Positions 28,677 through 37,065 of a DNA stretch of 37,065 nucleotides are shown piece by piece. The position numbers and the translations under genes were made by a program. The stretch's first letter is position 1. Each line of letters begins with the position of its first letter. The notes below the pieces were generated by a model. It made no database searches. It worked only from the letters and a program-made list of their open reading frames with translations, and was not told where the DNA came from. The stretch lies in the NCBI GenBank assembly GCA_011947345.1, contig JAAVTG010000100.1:1-37065 (forward strand), written 5' to 3'. The DNA is from Phytophthora quininea. Lineage: Eukaryota; Oomycota; Peronosporomycetes; Peronosporales; Peronosporaceae.

Positions 28677-29471
28677 TTACGCTCCGATCGGTGTGCCGTG
28701 CGAGCACTGGCAGAGCGCCACGGATCGCCCGTTGAGTGGTTGCGCCTCGCGTGCGTTCGGTGCCGGCAGGAACTTGCGGTAGATGTCGAGCTGTTCGGAC
28801 GAGGCTTCGAGTACGTCTCGTACCACGATCCATTCGACGCCTTCCGTGTAGGGTGGGGTGGTGAGCGAGCCCGTGTAGCGGAAGATCTTGCCCTGCAGGA
28901 GCGAGTTGAGCTCCTCTCCTCCGGAGATGGTGCCGACGTCCACGCGGTCGTTGGTCTTGACGTCCAACTTGTTGAGCTCGTCCCAGAACTGGGCCAGGAA
29001 CTTGCTCTCGCTGCCTTCTTTGAAGAAGACGCCGACCACCGCCAAGTGGCCGTCCTCGGACTGGTGCACCAAGTGCAGCTCCATGGCGCGCGCTTCACCA
29101 TTCACCGTGTGTTCGCCTGCAGGAACAGATTGTCAGCGTTAACAAGACACAAAACACCTTGTCATCTGCATTTGCAACGTACTTGGCGCGTGGAAGTGGA
29201 ATTGCACCGTGTAGTATTTCTTGCCGTTGAGCACCAAAACGTTCTGCTCGTGGTCGCTCCAGTTCACTTGGAAGTTCTCGCCGTGGTGCACCAGCTCGAT
29301 CTCGGCCGGTGCAGTACCGAAGGTCAACGAGGTTTCGCTCGAACTCAAGTTGACGACTTGATCGTTGTCGCTGTCGATGATGTCGATCGGAGCTTGCGCT
29401 TGCATCGACGATTTCTGCAGCATGATCGGGTGCGGCAGTTTGGGCAGGTGCTTGGAGACGGCGGCGCCCAT
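28677..29471 (-). CDS. Alpha-carbonic anhydrase
   Basis: Exon 1 is 29183-29471 and exon 2 28677-29116; the 66-bp intron (GTACGT to CTGCAG) splits the Ser codon of HAPSEH. The 242-aa product has zinc ligands H92 and H94 (QFHFHAPSEHTVNG) and H111 (MELHLVH), the proton-relay neighbourhood VHHGENFQVNW, and YTGSLTTPPYTEGVEW with the Thr that orients bound hydroxide. It converts CO2 and water to bicarbonate and a proton. Length fits the family (about 240-280). Unlike most oomycete alpha-CAs there is no signal peptide: the N-terminus is MGAAVSKHLPKLP, which fits the N-myristoylation consensus (Gly2, Ser6, Lys7), suggesting inner-face membrane attachment. This start is favoured since no longer in-frame ATG is open upstream. 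All catalytic residues are intact. Confidence 0.93.
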
Positions 29472-29474
29472 GTT

Positions 29475-31450
29475 GGAAGGATTAGAGGCTTTGGAGAGGG
29501 AGGAAAGCGAGTAAAAGCAGGAATGGCATCGGGAGGGAGGAGACTCCGAGCCGAGCCTCGCTCAGGTTGTCAACATCGGCCCCACGTATATTGGAGCCGT
29601 TACAGGGAGATCGCTGCGTTTCCGTGCAGCGAGCCACTGTGAAATACTTTGGGTGGGCATTATCAAAGTTATCCGGAACTTTTTTATTATTATGTGGGGA
29701 CGGAGGTCTCGAACAGTCTAAGTTTTACTAATTTACGGATATAGCTGGTCTGCTTGGCGATGCTATACTTGTTATTCGTATGAAGTGAGGAAGTGGCTTT
29801 TCAGTTTGCCGAAATTACATCTGGCATGGCCAGTGCTGCTGCAAAGCAGGGAAAGTCAAGTGCTCCTGAACTTGTTATGCGCGCCATGGTGTCGCAGTGC
29901 GGACGGCTCGGATTGCTGGCGGTGCGGGCTCTCTCTGTCTGGCTTCGCGGGCTGCGAATTGCCGCCGCATCGACCCCAAGTTGCCGTCGAGGAGCCGCCG
30001 CTCGAGCCGCCGACGCTGCCAATGTTAAACCACGCGAGAGAACCAACAGATCCCGCACATGCACCGTAGAGAACCAACAGAGCTGTTGGTTCTCTTGCTG
30101 GCGACATAGTGAAAGACCATAAAACCAACAAACTGTTTGCATGAAACCAACAGGGCAGTGCACGAAAAACAACAGGGGGCTGTCTCGGGAATATGATGCG
30201 GCAGCCGCGAGCGCGATGACGCCGAGAGGTATCCTGTCAACTCATCGGTTTTCGCTCGTCATGTGGGCAGTTGACGCGGTTTCGACTGATGCTGCTTGGG
30301 TGAAACGCTCGGCATGACGTCGCGGAGAAGGGCGCCGATCCAAGCAGAGTGTTGGACGTAAGGTAATGCAGAGCTGCCATGGTGGTTGCCGACCCTCGCT
30401 GCGGTGAGTTATCTCGTATCGATCGATTCAACTTGGAACTTATTGGACACGATATTGTCAATGTTTCCTTTTGGTGACGCCGAAGTTGCTCAGAGAAGGC
30501 ATTGCAACAGAAACTTGTATTACCAGTCGAATGAAGAACTGACGAAATGAAACCATACTGCAAACAACTCTGCTAGTTTAGTCGAGCGATTTAAAAGAAA
30601 TAGTGAGGATTTAGTAGACGAATGCGGGGAACGAACCCCACATCAATAGCTCGATGCGCAACAAGAGAGTGGCGGCGTTTCGCCCTGTAGTGCATTACTT
30701 GAGCAAACTCAAATGCTTCACCCCACAACAGGTTTGGCATATCCACGCTCGTCTATAAACTTCGAAATCGAGACATCACTACTCCGTTCATGTTCTCAAC
30801 CAGACACCAGTGGGTCAGCCGTTGCTGGTTCAGAGGTCGAGAGTCTACTCCCTCAGTAGTGGGGTGTAATGAAAACAGAAATGAAAGAGACATACTTATG
30901 CAAAACGATCTATATCGGGGTGAAGATTTTGCCGATAGTCGCTTCTTGCTTTACAGTTCCGATGCCAGAGATTGATTCATCAAAACATCTTGCTGTGTGT
31001 TTCTTGCACCCCATCGACTATTTCCTACGTCGAAATCTTCTTGTTGAAACATGTGTAGCACTATGACTTCGACTTCAGTATAAACTCTCATGATTGTCAC
31101 CAAGCATCAGGCGCGAGCAGCAAAACAACCTCCGCATGGTATCGGTACCGGTAGTTGCGCCTCGCCGCAACTCAAAGAATAATTCCACAAGCCTAACTGG
31201 GAGCTCAAAAATAATGAAATGTCTGAGAAGGAGTTCAGCAACTGTCTTGCAAGTTCCCATGTTCGCCAAGTAGTGGCGGTTGTTGTGCTTCCGCTGCTTG
31301 GCGCAAGTTGTTTACCAACCGATACTCTTCATACGCACTCGTGGTTTGCAACAAGGGGACTACACTACACTCGTAGATGTTGGACATCCGACACGGACGT
31401 GAGCTCATCAAGACCTTCTCAACTGCGACTCACCAGTGCTACCGTCGAGC
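29475..31450. other. Long intergenic region
   Basis: 29475-29650 is the probable carbonic anhydrase promoter, G-rich. 29780-30070 is open in two plus frames (rich in Pro, Ala and Leu) without a domain. 30240-30560 has a minus frame of 108 codons without a domain. 30600-31450 shows only short frames. A hairpin near 30624-30640 is discussed under rejected items. Confidence 0.35.
30036..30180. repeat. CCAACAG-rich cluster with a 13-bp palindrome
   Basis: AGAGAACCAACAG at 30068-30080 is perfectly complementary to CTGTTGGTTCTCT at 30083-30095 (2-nt spacer). Another copy, GAGAGAACCAACAG, lies at 30036-30049, and shorter relatives AAACCAACAAAC, AAACCAACAGG and AAACAACAGG follow at about 30122, 30144 and 30167. 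Confidence 0.75.
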
Positions 31451-31456
31451 ACGTAG

Positions 31457-31822
31457 GTGTCCAATTTTCATGACCCCCTTCGCTGCATTTTCCCTCTCGA
31501 GCTGAACAACGCGAAGGACTTGTACTATGTGAGCCCAAAGGACATAGAGACGTCGACCATCGGAACGAGCAGGGAAACTGTCATCGCACAGGGCATCGGC
31601 TCCATACGCACCAGGATTGGGAAGCATTGTCGTGCTGGGAAAGCGCTTACGAACGCTCGGCACTTGGAGCAAGATCTGCAACGCCGACGGCGACATTTCC
31701 TTCCTGGGACGAACGCAGACGCCACGTGGCACATGACAGGTATTTCCTTACCAATAAACTCGCATCTAGTCCTTCTCCGTTGCTTCCTCCTCCATGTCGA
31801 CCACAGCACTATCAGTTCCTAG
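31457..31822 (+). pseudogene. Possible Copia-type retroelement fragment
   Basis: The frame encodes NNAKDLYYVSPKDIETSTIG and ETVIAQGIGSIRTRIG. The pattern (VxGxGSxRxR after a short polar stretch) resembles the region after the retropepsin site in Copia gag-pol. No protease DSG, integrase or reverse transcriptase motif was found, and the frame is short. Alternative: chance open frame. Confidence 0.25.
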
Positions 31823-31838
31823 CAATAAACTCGCTCCA

Positions 31839-32394
31839 TCACGAAAACAACCGTCGACTCTGATTCTCTCGAGGCGGGAACTCCATGGGCACCGCCGACG
31901 ATGCGCTGCCCTTGGTCAGACAAAAGACCTTGGCGAGTGTCGTGCCGTCGCTGACCCCCGCAGCCTCCGCCGCCGCTCGCACAAACGCGTCGTTCTCGAT
32001 GAGCGCAAACATGCCGCAGAGCTGGCCGAACTGCACGACACTGTTGGGGGCCAGCAGCACGCGACCGAAGCGGCCGCCGGCTTTGGTGGCCAGGAGCGCC
32101 ACCATGTCGTCCACGACTGAGTCGGCCGTGATGCTACCTCGGGGCTGGGTGAGCCACTCGGGCATGGAGACCGCGTCGTCCACGGCGTTGGCGGCGTCCA
32201 CGAACTGAGCCACTGCGTTCTGGTCCCAATGCAGCGCAAGTCCTGGCTCGTCGTCGCTCACTGCGGCCGAGGACAAGTACTCGTCGACCTGTGCCAGTAG
32301 CATCATCAAAGGGGTTGGTTAGTCGAAGCCTTTAGGCACTACTAGGCCGAAGGAGACGTACGTCGGCGATGCAGTCTTGGTACGAGAAGGCCAT
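31839..32394 (-). CDS. Two-exon protein of unknown function
   Basis: Exon 1, 32362-32394, encodes MAFSYQDCIAD; a 73-bp intron (GTACGT to CACAG, 32289-32361) joins it in phase to exon 2, 31839-32288. The 160-aa product reads VDEYLSSAAVSDDEPGLALH, AANAVDDAVSMPEWL, SVVDDMVALLATKAGGRFGR and SVVQFGQLCGMFALIENDAF, ending ENQSRRLFS. Helical, acidic and soluble; no signal peptide or membrane segment. The strong GC third-base bias and clean splice support a real gene. I do not recognise the family. Confidence 0.6.
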
Positions 32395-32399
32395 TGCTG

Positions 32400-33258
32400 T
32401 CGGGAGGGGCTTCTTCTTGGGCTCGTGGGCTTTGATCTGGCGAGGTGGGGCCAGGGACGAGAGTGAGGGCGTGCGAGCGAGACTGCCCCGACTGCCCGGA
32501 ATCTTATTCGGTTGAAGCTTCCAACACTACTGACGGGCTCCGCACAACGCGACGATGGAAATCAAGTCGAGCCAATCACGGCGGGGACACGCGCGCCACG
32601 CCAATAGACGACGATGGGCACGGCGAGCAGCGCGGCGGCGAGCGCGGCGTGGGCGGGGGCGAGGCGGAAGCTGGTGGCGAGCGCAGTCGAAGATGGAGCT
32701 GGTGAGCAGGCTTTTCGTCGTGTTGGATAAAAAGTGTAGCCATGTGGCTCGAAAAAGAAGCATCGCTGTTGTGTGGCAGTGCAAGTTGTTGGCGATCCGA
32801 CTTGGGGGCATACATGACGAACGAACAGACTTGTCAACCAGCTCGTCCTTCCGTGGTCGTGCAGCGAGATACAGCGATGGTCGAGCGACGCAGTGGCAGC
32901 GGCGAGATGGCAGTCTGTATCGACAAGACAAAGGCCCGCCGTCAATCCACGAAAAACGTGTTGCGTTCGCGTCCCAAACGTTGTTCTTGATCGTACTACC
33001 GTTGGAAACTCGATGCCACGCTGGACCTGGCAGCTTGCCTAGCAACATTTCACTGCACGGTCAGGTCTCAAACCCATCATATAGCACAATCGTGTACAAA
33101 CCTTGTCGATGGAGTGCGCTCCGCAGCTTGCAATGCAGCAAAAAGCTTTTGCCAGGACAAGATTCGAGCAACTTCGAAATTTTGCCATGATATGGCTACA
33201 TCCATCGCTTTCAACAGGGATAAGATCGTCTGTTTGATGTACGTCACACAACGATATG
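32400..33258. other. GC-rich upstream region, no secure gene
   Basis: It contains the promoter of the 32394 gene. On the minus strand 32560-32690 reads TSFRLAPAHAALAAALLAVP followed by IVVYWRGARVPAV, a plausible membrane segment, preceded by a possible splice acceptor (CTCACCAG). No start exon could be tied to it. Plus frame 32555-33190 is mostly Arg-rich shadow. Confidence 0.35.
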
Positions 33259-33274
33259 TTCATTTCACTATACT
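33259..33274 (+). promoter_or_regulatory. Oomycete initiator-like element
   Basis: TTCATTTCACTATACT resembles the oomycete initiator consensus and lies about 125-140 nt upstream of the ATG at 33397. Confidence 0.4.
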
Positions 33275-33396
33275 ATAGTTAGTTTCGTCGCAGTTTTTAT
33301 GTTGAATTCTCGTCCACAACCGAACAAGAAGAAGCAGCAAGAACCACCAGCAAGTATCTACCGGTCTCCACGCCGCAGTATTTGTCCTTAGCCGCC

Positions 33397-33573
33397 ATGA
33401 ACGCGCCGTCTGAAGCCCCCGCCAACGCCAAGCCCACGGTCAACACGCAGCATCAGCCAGAGAGCGACTCAGCCGGCAACAAGTCGCCCGTGCGCTCGCC
33501 CGAGCGCCATCTCAAGAGCCCCAGCGCCTTCGAGCAGAAGCCTCTCCGCATGCCCAAGCCCATGTCTATTTAA
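33397..33573 (+). CDS. 58-aa Ser-Pro-rich small protein
   Basis: The ATG sits in a strong context (GCCGCCATGAAC). The peptide reads MNAPSEAPANAKPTVNTQHQ, then SAGNKSPVRSPERHLKSPSA and EQKPLRMPKPMSI. Three SP sites (KSPVR, SPER, KSPS) fit proline-directed kinase targets; the composition is disordered and basic. No family recognised. It is convergent with the long minus-strand gene, 121 bp between stops. It is too short to be certain, but codon bias, start context and initiator support it. Confidence 0.5.
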   Translation: MNAPSEAPANAKPTVNTQHQPESDSAGNKSPVRSPERHLKSPSAFEQKPLRMPKPMSI

Positions 33574-33694
33574 AATGGGCCACACAAAGTGTGTCTCCAG
33601 TTTGTGATCAAGAAGACCCAACCTAACACGGAGAGTTTGGTGTTGTACCGGAATGATATTTTCTTTTCTCAACTAGTTTTTTAAAATATGTTAT

Positions 33695-36600
33695 TCAGCG
33701 GTAGTGTGACCCCATTGCGACCAGGAACGGCGTGGCCAACGGACCCAGATGCGCACCGACTGCAAGTGGACATTCCAACAGCAAACTCCCGTCGATTGAC
33801 GATATTAGAGGCAAATGTGAAGTTTGCTTTGGATTCCGGAGGTTCTGCACTGCAGCAACGAATGGACTGTCGGCGGATTTGGCCAGGTAGCACGCGAGTT
33901 GGACGCGTTGGTGTAGTTGGACGTCCGACATTTTATCCAGACATTGCAGCTCTTCATTCCAAGTGGCCCCAACAAGCACAACACCGTCAATCACGGCGAA
34001 TGTGGATTCAGGAATAGCAGTTTGGGAAGTTGTCGAGTCTGCGCCATCGTTTCTGTGCAGACGCAGCGTGAAATTCACAGAATCAAGTTGTCGACTAGGA
34101 AGTCTGTTCTGATGCTGCATCACAGCGACGTTGACAATGTGTGAAACTGGGAACCCACTCGCTAGGACACCCGGAAGCCACCACTTTGAGAAATTATCAT
34201 TGTGGTGCTGTGGCTGGGCAAGAAATTCACGCCAGTCTTGATAGTGCTGCAGCACGTCATGCAGTGACCAGGAAGGCGCCACTGGTGGAGGCGACGAGTT
34301 TGGAGGAAGCAGACCTTGAGGGACCTCGTTACGAAGTATTGCCGTGGCTTGCTGCCGAATGGACTCATCCTCAATATCGCTTAGATGCAACATTTTAACG
34401 TTGTGCTGATTCGTGTCGCTGTCTTCGGTGGAGCTGGTTTCGTCGCTTTCGTGGCCGTCGTCATCGTCTTCTTCCTGAAGCTGCTCGGAGCTTTTTATTT
34501 CACTGTCGTTCTGTTGCTCAAAGTCGAAAAGTCTTGTGATGATCGTCTCAAAGACCAAGGAACACGACTCGACGTGCTGGTTGTAAACGGCTGCGATGGT
34601 TTGCCGTGCATGCTCAACCGCCAGATCTGTCGGATCAACAGCAGTGTCGGCGGGGTCCATGTCGACACGCGATGGGAGTACCTCGCTAACAATCTCTTGA
34701 AACATCTTGACCACATCTCGAAGTGGAATTGCAGCGGTCAACTCTACATCGTCTCCTGACAAGACTGCATATTGTTCACTAGTCCAGCCAAATCCCCGCA
34801 TCCATTGTGGAAGTGGCCTTGGTATCATTCCAAGGCACCCTGCATTCACAACGAGATCTCTGGAGCTCCCTTCGATCGACTTGCGACGAGTAGATTGCGT
34901 CTGCATCCCAAACACCAGCGTCTGCAGTTTTGCATCCGATTGATTGTCGATACCAGCAGAATAGCTCCACACAAGTTCCAGCCATTGATTGAACGACAAA
35001 TGATTCTGCTTCAACTCTTCACTGGGGAACGATAAGAATCCGAGCAGTGCGCTGGATGAAGACGTCGTTTCCGTGACAAGAGACATCGAATGACCCTGAG
35101 AGAAGACGTGGCGTCCGCGATTGCAATTGAGCCTCGGATATTATCGCGGGCTGTGGTCTGTCGTCCACGAGCTCTGAGGTCAGCATTTGCTTTGGAACCG
35201 CTCGAATCAACATCCCAACGAACATGCTGAAGACACTCGTGGAATAGTCTTCGAAGAAACTCAAGTTCTTGACACCCAGCAGCCACGCGAGTGTACGAAC
35301 TAAGCACCACTTGTTGATGCAGTCGTCGAGTAAGTATCTCACTCTTCTCGGGAACTGCATCAGCCCGACGCCGTTGATTCAAGTGTTGCTGTTTGTCCGC
35401 CATGACCACAAGAATTTGGTTGATCGCAGTGAGGAAACTATCGTCACTGTAGTAGAAAGTCGTCCCAGTACCAGCGGGATGATGAATCGGTGGTAAGGCT
35501 CCAGGAAATGCCGTTCGTAAAGTCCGCTCTCGAAACCTCAAAATCGCATGGAAGAGAACGAGTCCACTAACCATCTGCCAAGCATCCGAGAGATATCCTG
35601 GGACCATTTCGCTGTCGTCCTCGGTGGACTGGGTAAGGCTCGACAATGTCTGGATGCTTGGATACAAAACGAGTCGCAGGATTGTTGACTGCACCAGTTT
35701 ACTGAACGATGGCGGCGCCACATCTCCTTCTCCATCTTTCTCTTCTTCGAATTCATCACGGAGACAGAGAATATTCGTGCGTTGATGAATCGGAAGAGCA
35801 CGCCAACCATCCACAGCCGCTACGAATCGAGGGTACGAAGGTGTCACCAAATCGGCAGCCGAAAGTCGACCTATCATTGACTGCGACGTTCGACGAGCCA
35901 TGTTCCCAGATGAAGACGTGGAGTCGGTTCCTGAATTTGCAGGAACCAAAGGCTGGTTCTTCGGAGGAGCTTCGATTGCTTTGCCACCTCTGGACGAACT
36001 GCTATTGTGGCGTTGGAAAGCCAAGGAATTTGTTTGATGGCACGAGCGATACAAGATCTGGAAAAGCGCGTCCCAATCTCCGAGGCTCACCATGCCGTAT
36101 TTCATGTCCACAACAGCTAGTGGTGCTGCTTCCAGAGCTTCCAGCTGAGTTTTCTCCCAGTGCGCTATTTGTTCAAAGTTATTCGCCATGAGAACGAGCT
36201 GTTGGTCCGCTTTGTCACGCTCTTTTTCTGATGGACGGACATATCGAGGGAAATGGTACAGCTCCGTCAGAGACACAACTCTCTGGGCGTCTGCTGTTGC
36301 TAGCTTCGCTGTGGGCACTTCTTCCTCGGCAGCTCGAAACGTTCGATGAGCCAGCTCCTGAAGGACTCGAGCTTGCACGGACGTGGCGTTATTCATCCCG
36401 AGAAAGAAGATCCGTCGTGCAAAACCAAAGCTGTGGAATTCGTGACGTGAGCACCAACACTGCTGTCTCCTCCGGCATCGCCTTGATCGCCCGCAACCAA
36501 AGTCCTTGTGACTCGTTTGGGTCATTGTCTGAGGCACCGCCTCCGTTGTGCTGGTGGAAATTGTGGGGAACGCCGTAGCCTGCCAACATCCGATCGCACA

Positions 36601-37065
36601 CGTGACGCACGAATTCAGGGAATAGCATCAGACCCACTCGAAGTCGCTCCAATCTCGTGGGAGTCGCTGGCAGGAGCGAACTCATGAGTGCGTCAACATC
36701 ATCGCCACTTGACACTGGTTTGCAACCGTTGAAAATGATGCTTACAACTCGCCGTTGCAAGTCTGACTGGAAGCTGGACATCGACATCTCTCTGCAAGAT
36801 TCCGCGGTGACAGGTCGCACAGCAGGAGGGCATTTTCCTCCACCCGCTATCCTAGCTTGAAGCAGAAGTGTCTCTAGTGATCGTGGCGCTGGAGTTGTTT
36901 CCTCCTTCTCTTCAGTCTCCTCCACAGGTTTGGGCTTTAAGTTTGGGGGAATAGCTCGCACGTTTTCCAAGGAAATGATCACCCGCACGAGGAACCGATA
37001 CCAGTCGTCGTTGATCGAAGTCGGTGTCATCAACGGTGCTATCTGAAGCAAAAGTTTTCCGAGCA
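33695..37065 (-). pseudogene. Long unknown gene, frame broken, runs off the right edge
   Basis: Three long minus-strand frames are almost contiguous: about 36400-37065 (RFLVRVIISLENVRAIPPNL, RLRVGLMLFPEFVRHVCDRM), about 35230-36420 (NNATSVQARVLQELAHRTFR, SKLVQSTILRLVLYPSIQTL), and 33695-35086 (ALLGFLSFPSEELKQNHLSF, QQNDSEIKSSEQLQEEDDDD, to GSHYR). Between 35086 and 35230 a third frame looks coding (QMLTSELVDDRPQPAIISEA). So shifts lie near 36410, 35220 and 35085, with no convincing introns. The product would exceed 1,100 aa, helical and cytosolic, with one long acidic stretch. No domain recognised. Alternatives: two adjacent genes, or one gene with sequence errors. The start is outside the window. 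Confidence 0.5.

Noticed and set aside
28650..29642. 330-codon plus-strand frame
   Set aside because: It is the antisense shadow of the two carbonic anhydrase exons, whose zinc ligands and splice sites are intact on the minus strand.
30615..30650. tRNA-like T-arm (GCGGGGAACGAACCCC) on either strand
   Set aside because: Stem is only 4 bp with a 6-nt loop, and no acceptor stem, D-arm or anticodon arm of the right spacing surrounds it.
32555..33190. 211-codon plus-strand frame
   Set aside because: Arg-rich translation of GC-rich DNA with no domain; likely a shadow of a possible minus-strand membrane segment or simply promoter DNA.
1..37065. RXLR or Crinkler effector genes
   Set aside because: No signal peptide followed by RXLR-EER or LFLAK was found in any open frame.

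Overview
The window looks like nuclear DNA of an oomycete, most likely Phytophthora or a close relative. The signs are short introns (57-73 bp) with standard borders, three necrosis-inducing-like protein (NLP) copies, oomycete-type initiator elements about 30-50 nt upstream of their start codons, decaying ankyrin-repeat and LINE-like debris, and Helitron and piggyBac DNA transposons. No rRNA, tRNA, CRISPR or bacterial-style operon was seen. Species cannot be fixed from sequence alone.

Layout. 0-4.7 kb is a graveyard of broken genes: an ankyrin-repeat array, an orphan NSUN5-like N-terminus, a WW-like remnant and a frameshifted SET-domain methyltransferase. 4.7-16.7 kb is a nested transposon block. 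A Helitron with a DUF6570-like domain, an HUH Rep domain and the tail of a PIF1-type helicase is interrupted near the 3' end of its coding region by an 8,030-bp piggyBac-type element. That element is bounded by TTAA target duplications and perfect 15-bp terminal inverted repeats. Inside it, a transposase gene with only two in-frame TGA codons sits between two almost identical 1.43-kb inverted arms, which carry fragments of apparently captured host genes. This palindromic, cargo-bearing element is the most unusual object in the window.

16.7-20.2 kb holds a small five-exon secreted leucine-rich-repeat gene, a LINE-like remnant and a low-complexity stretch. 20.2-25.5 kb is an NLP cluster: two broken copies and one intact copy, with a family I.6-like lipase gene between the second and third. 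The two downstream NLP copies share a 326-bp gene-conversion-like tract.

25.6-37 kb is the most gene-like part: an LSM14/Scd6 mRNP protein (one apparent frameshift), a secreted EF-hand protein, an alpha-carbonic anhydrase with a possible N-myristoylation signal, a two-exon conserved-looking protein, a 58-aa proline-directed-phosphosite-rich protein, and a long minus-strand gene of unknown function that runs off the right edge.

Several otherwise good genes are broken by single missing bases in G or C homopolymers. Some of the pseudogenes may therefore be sequence-quality artefacts; where that is likely it is stated.
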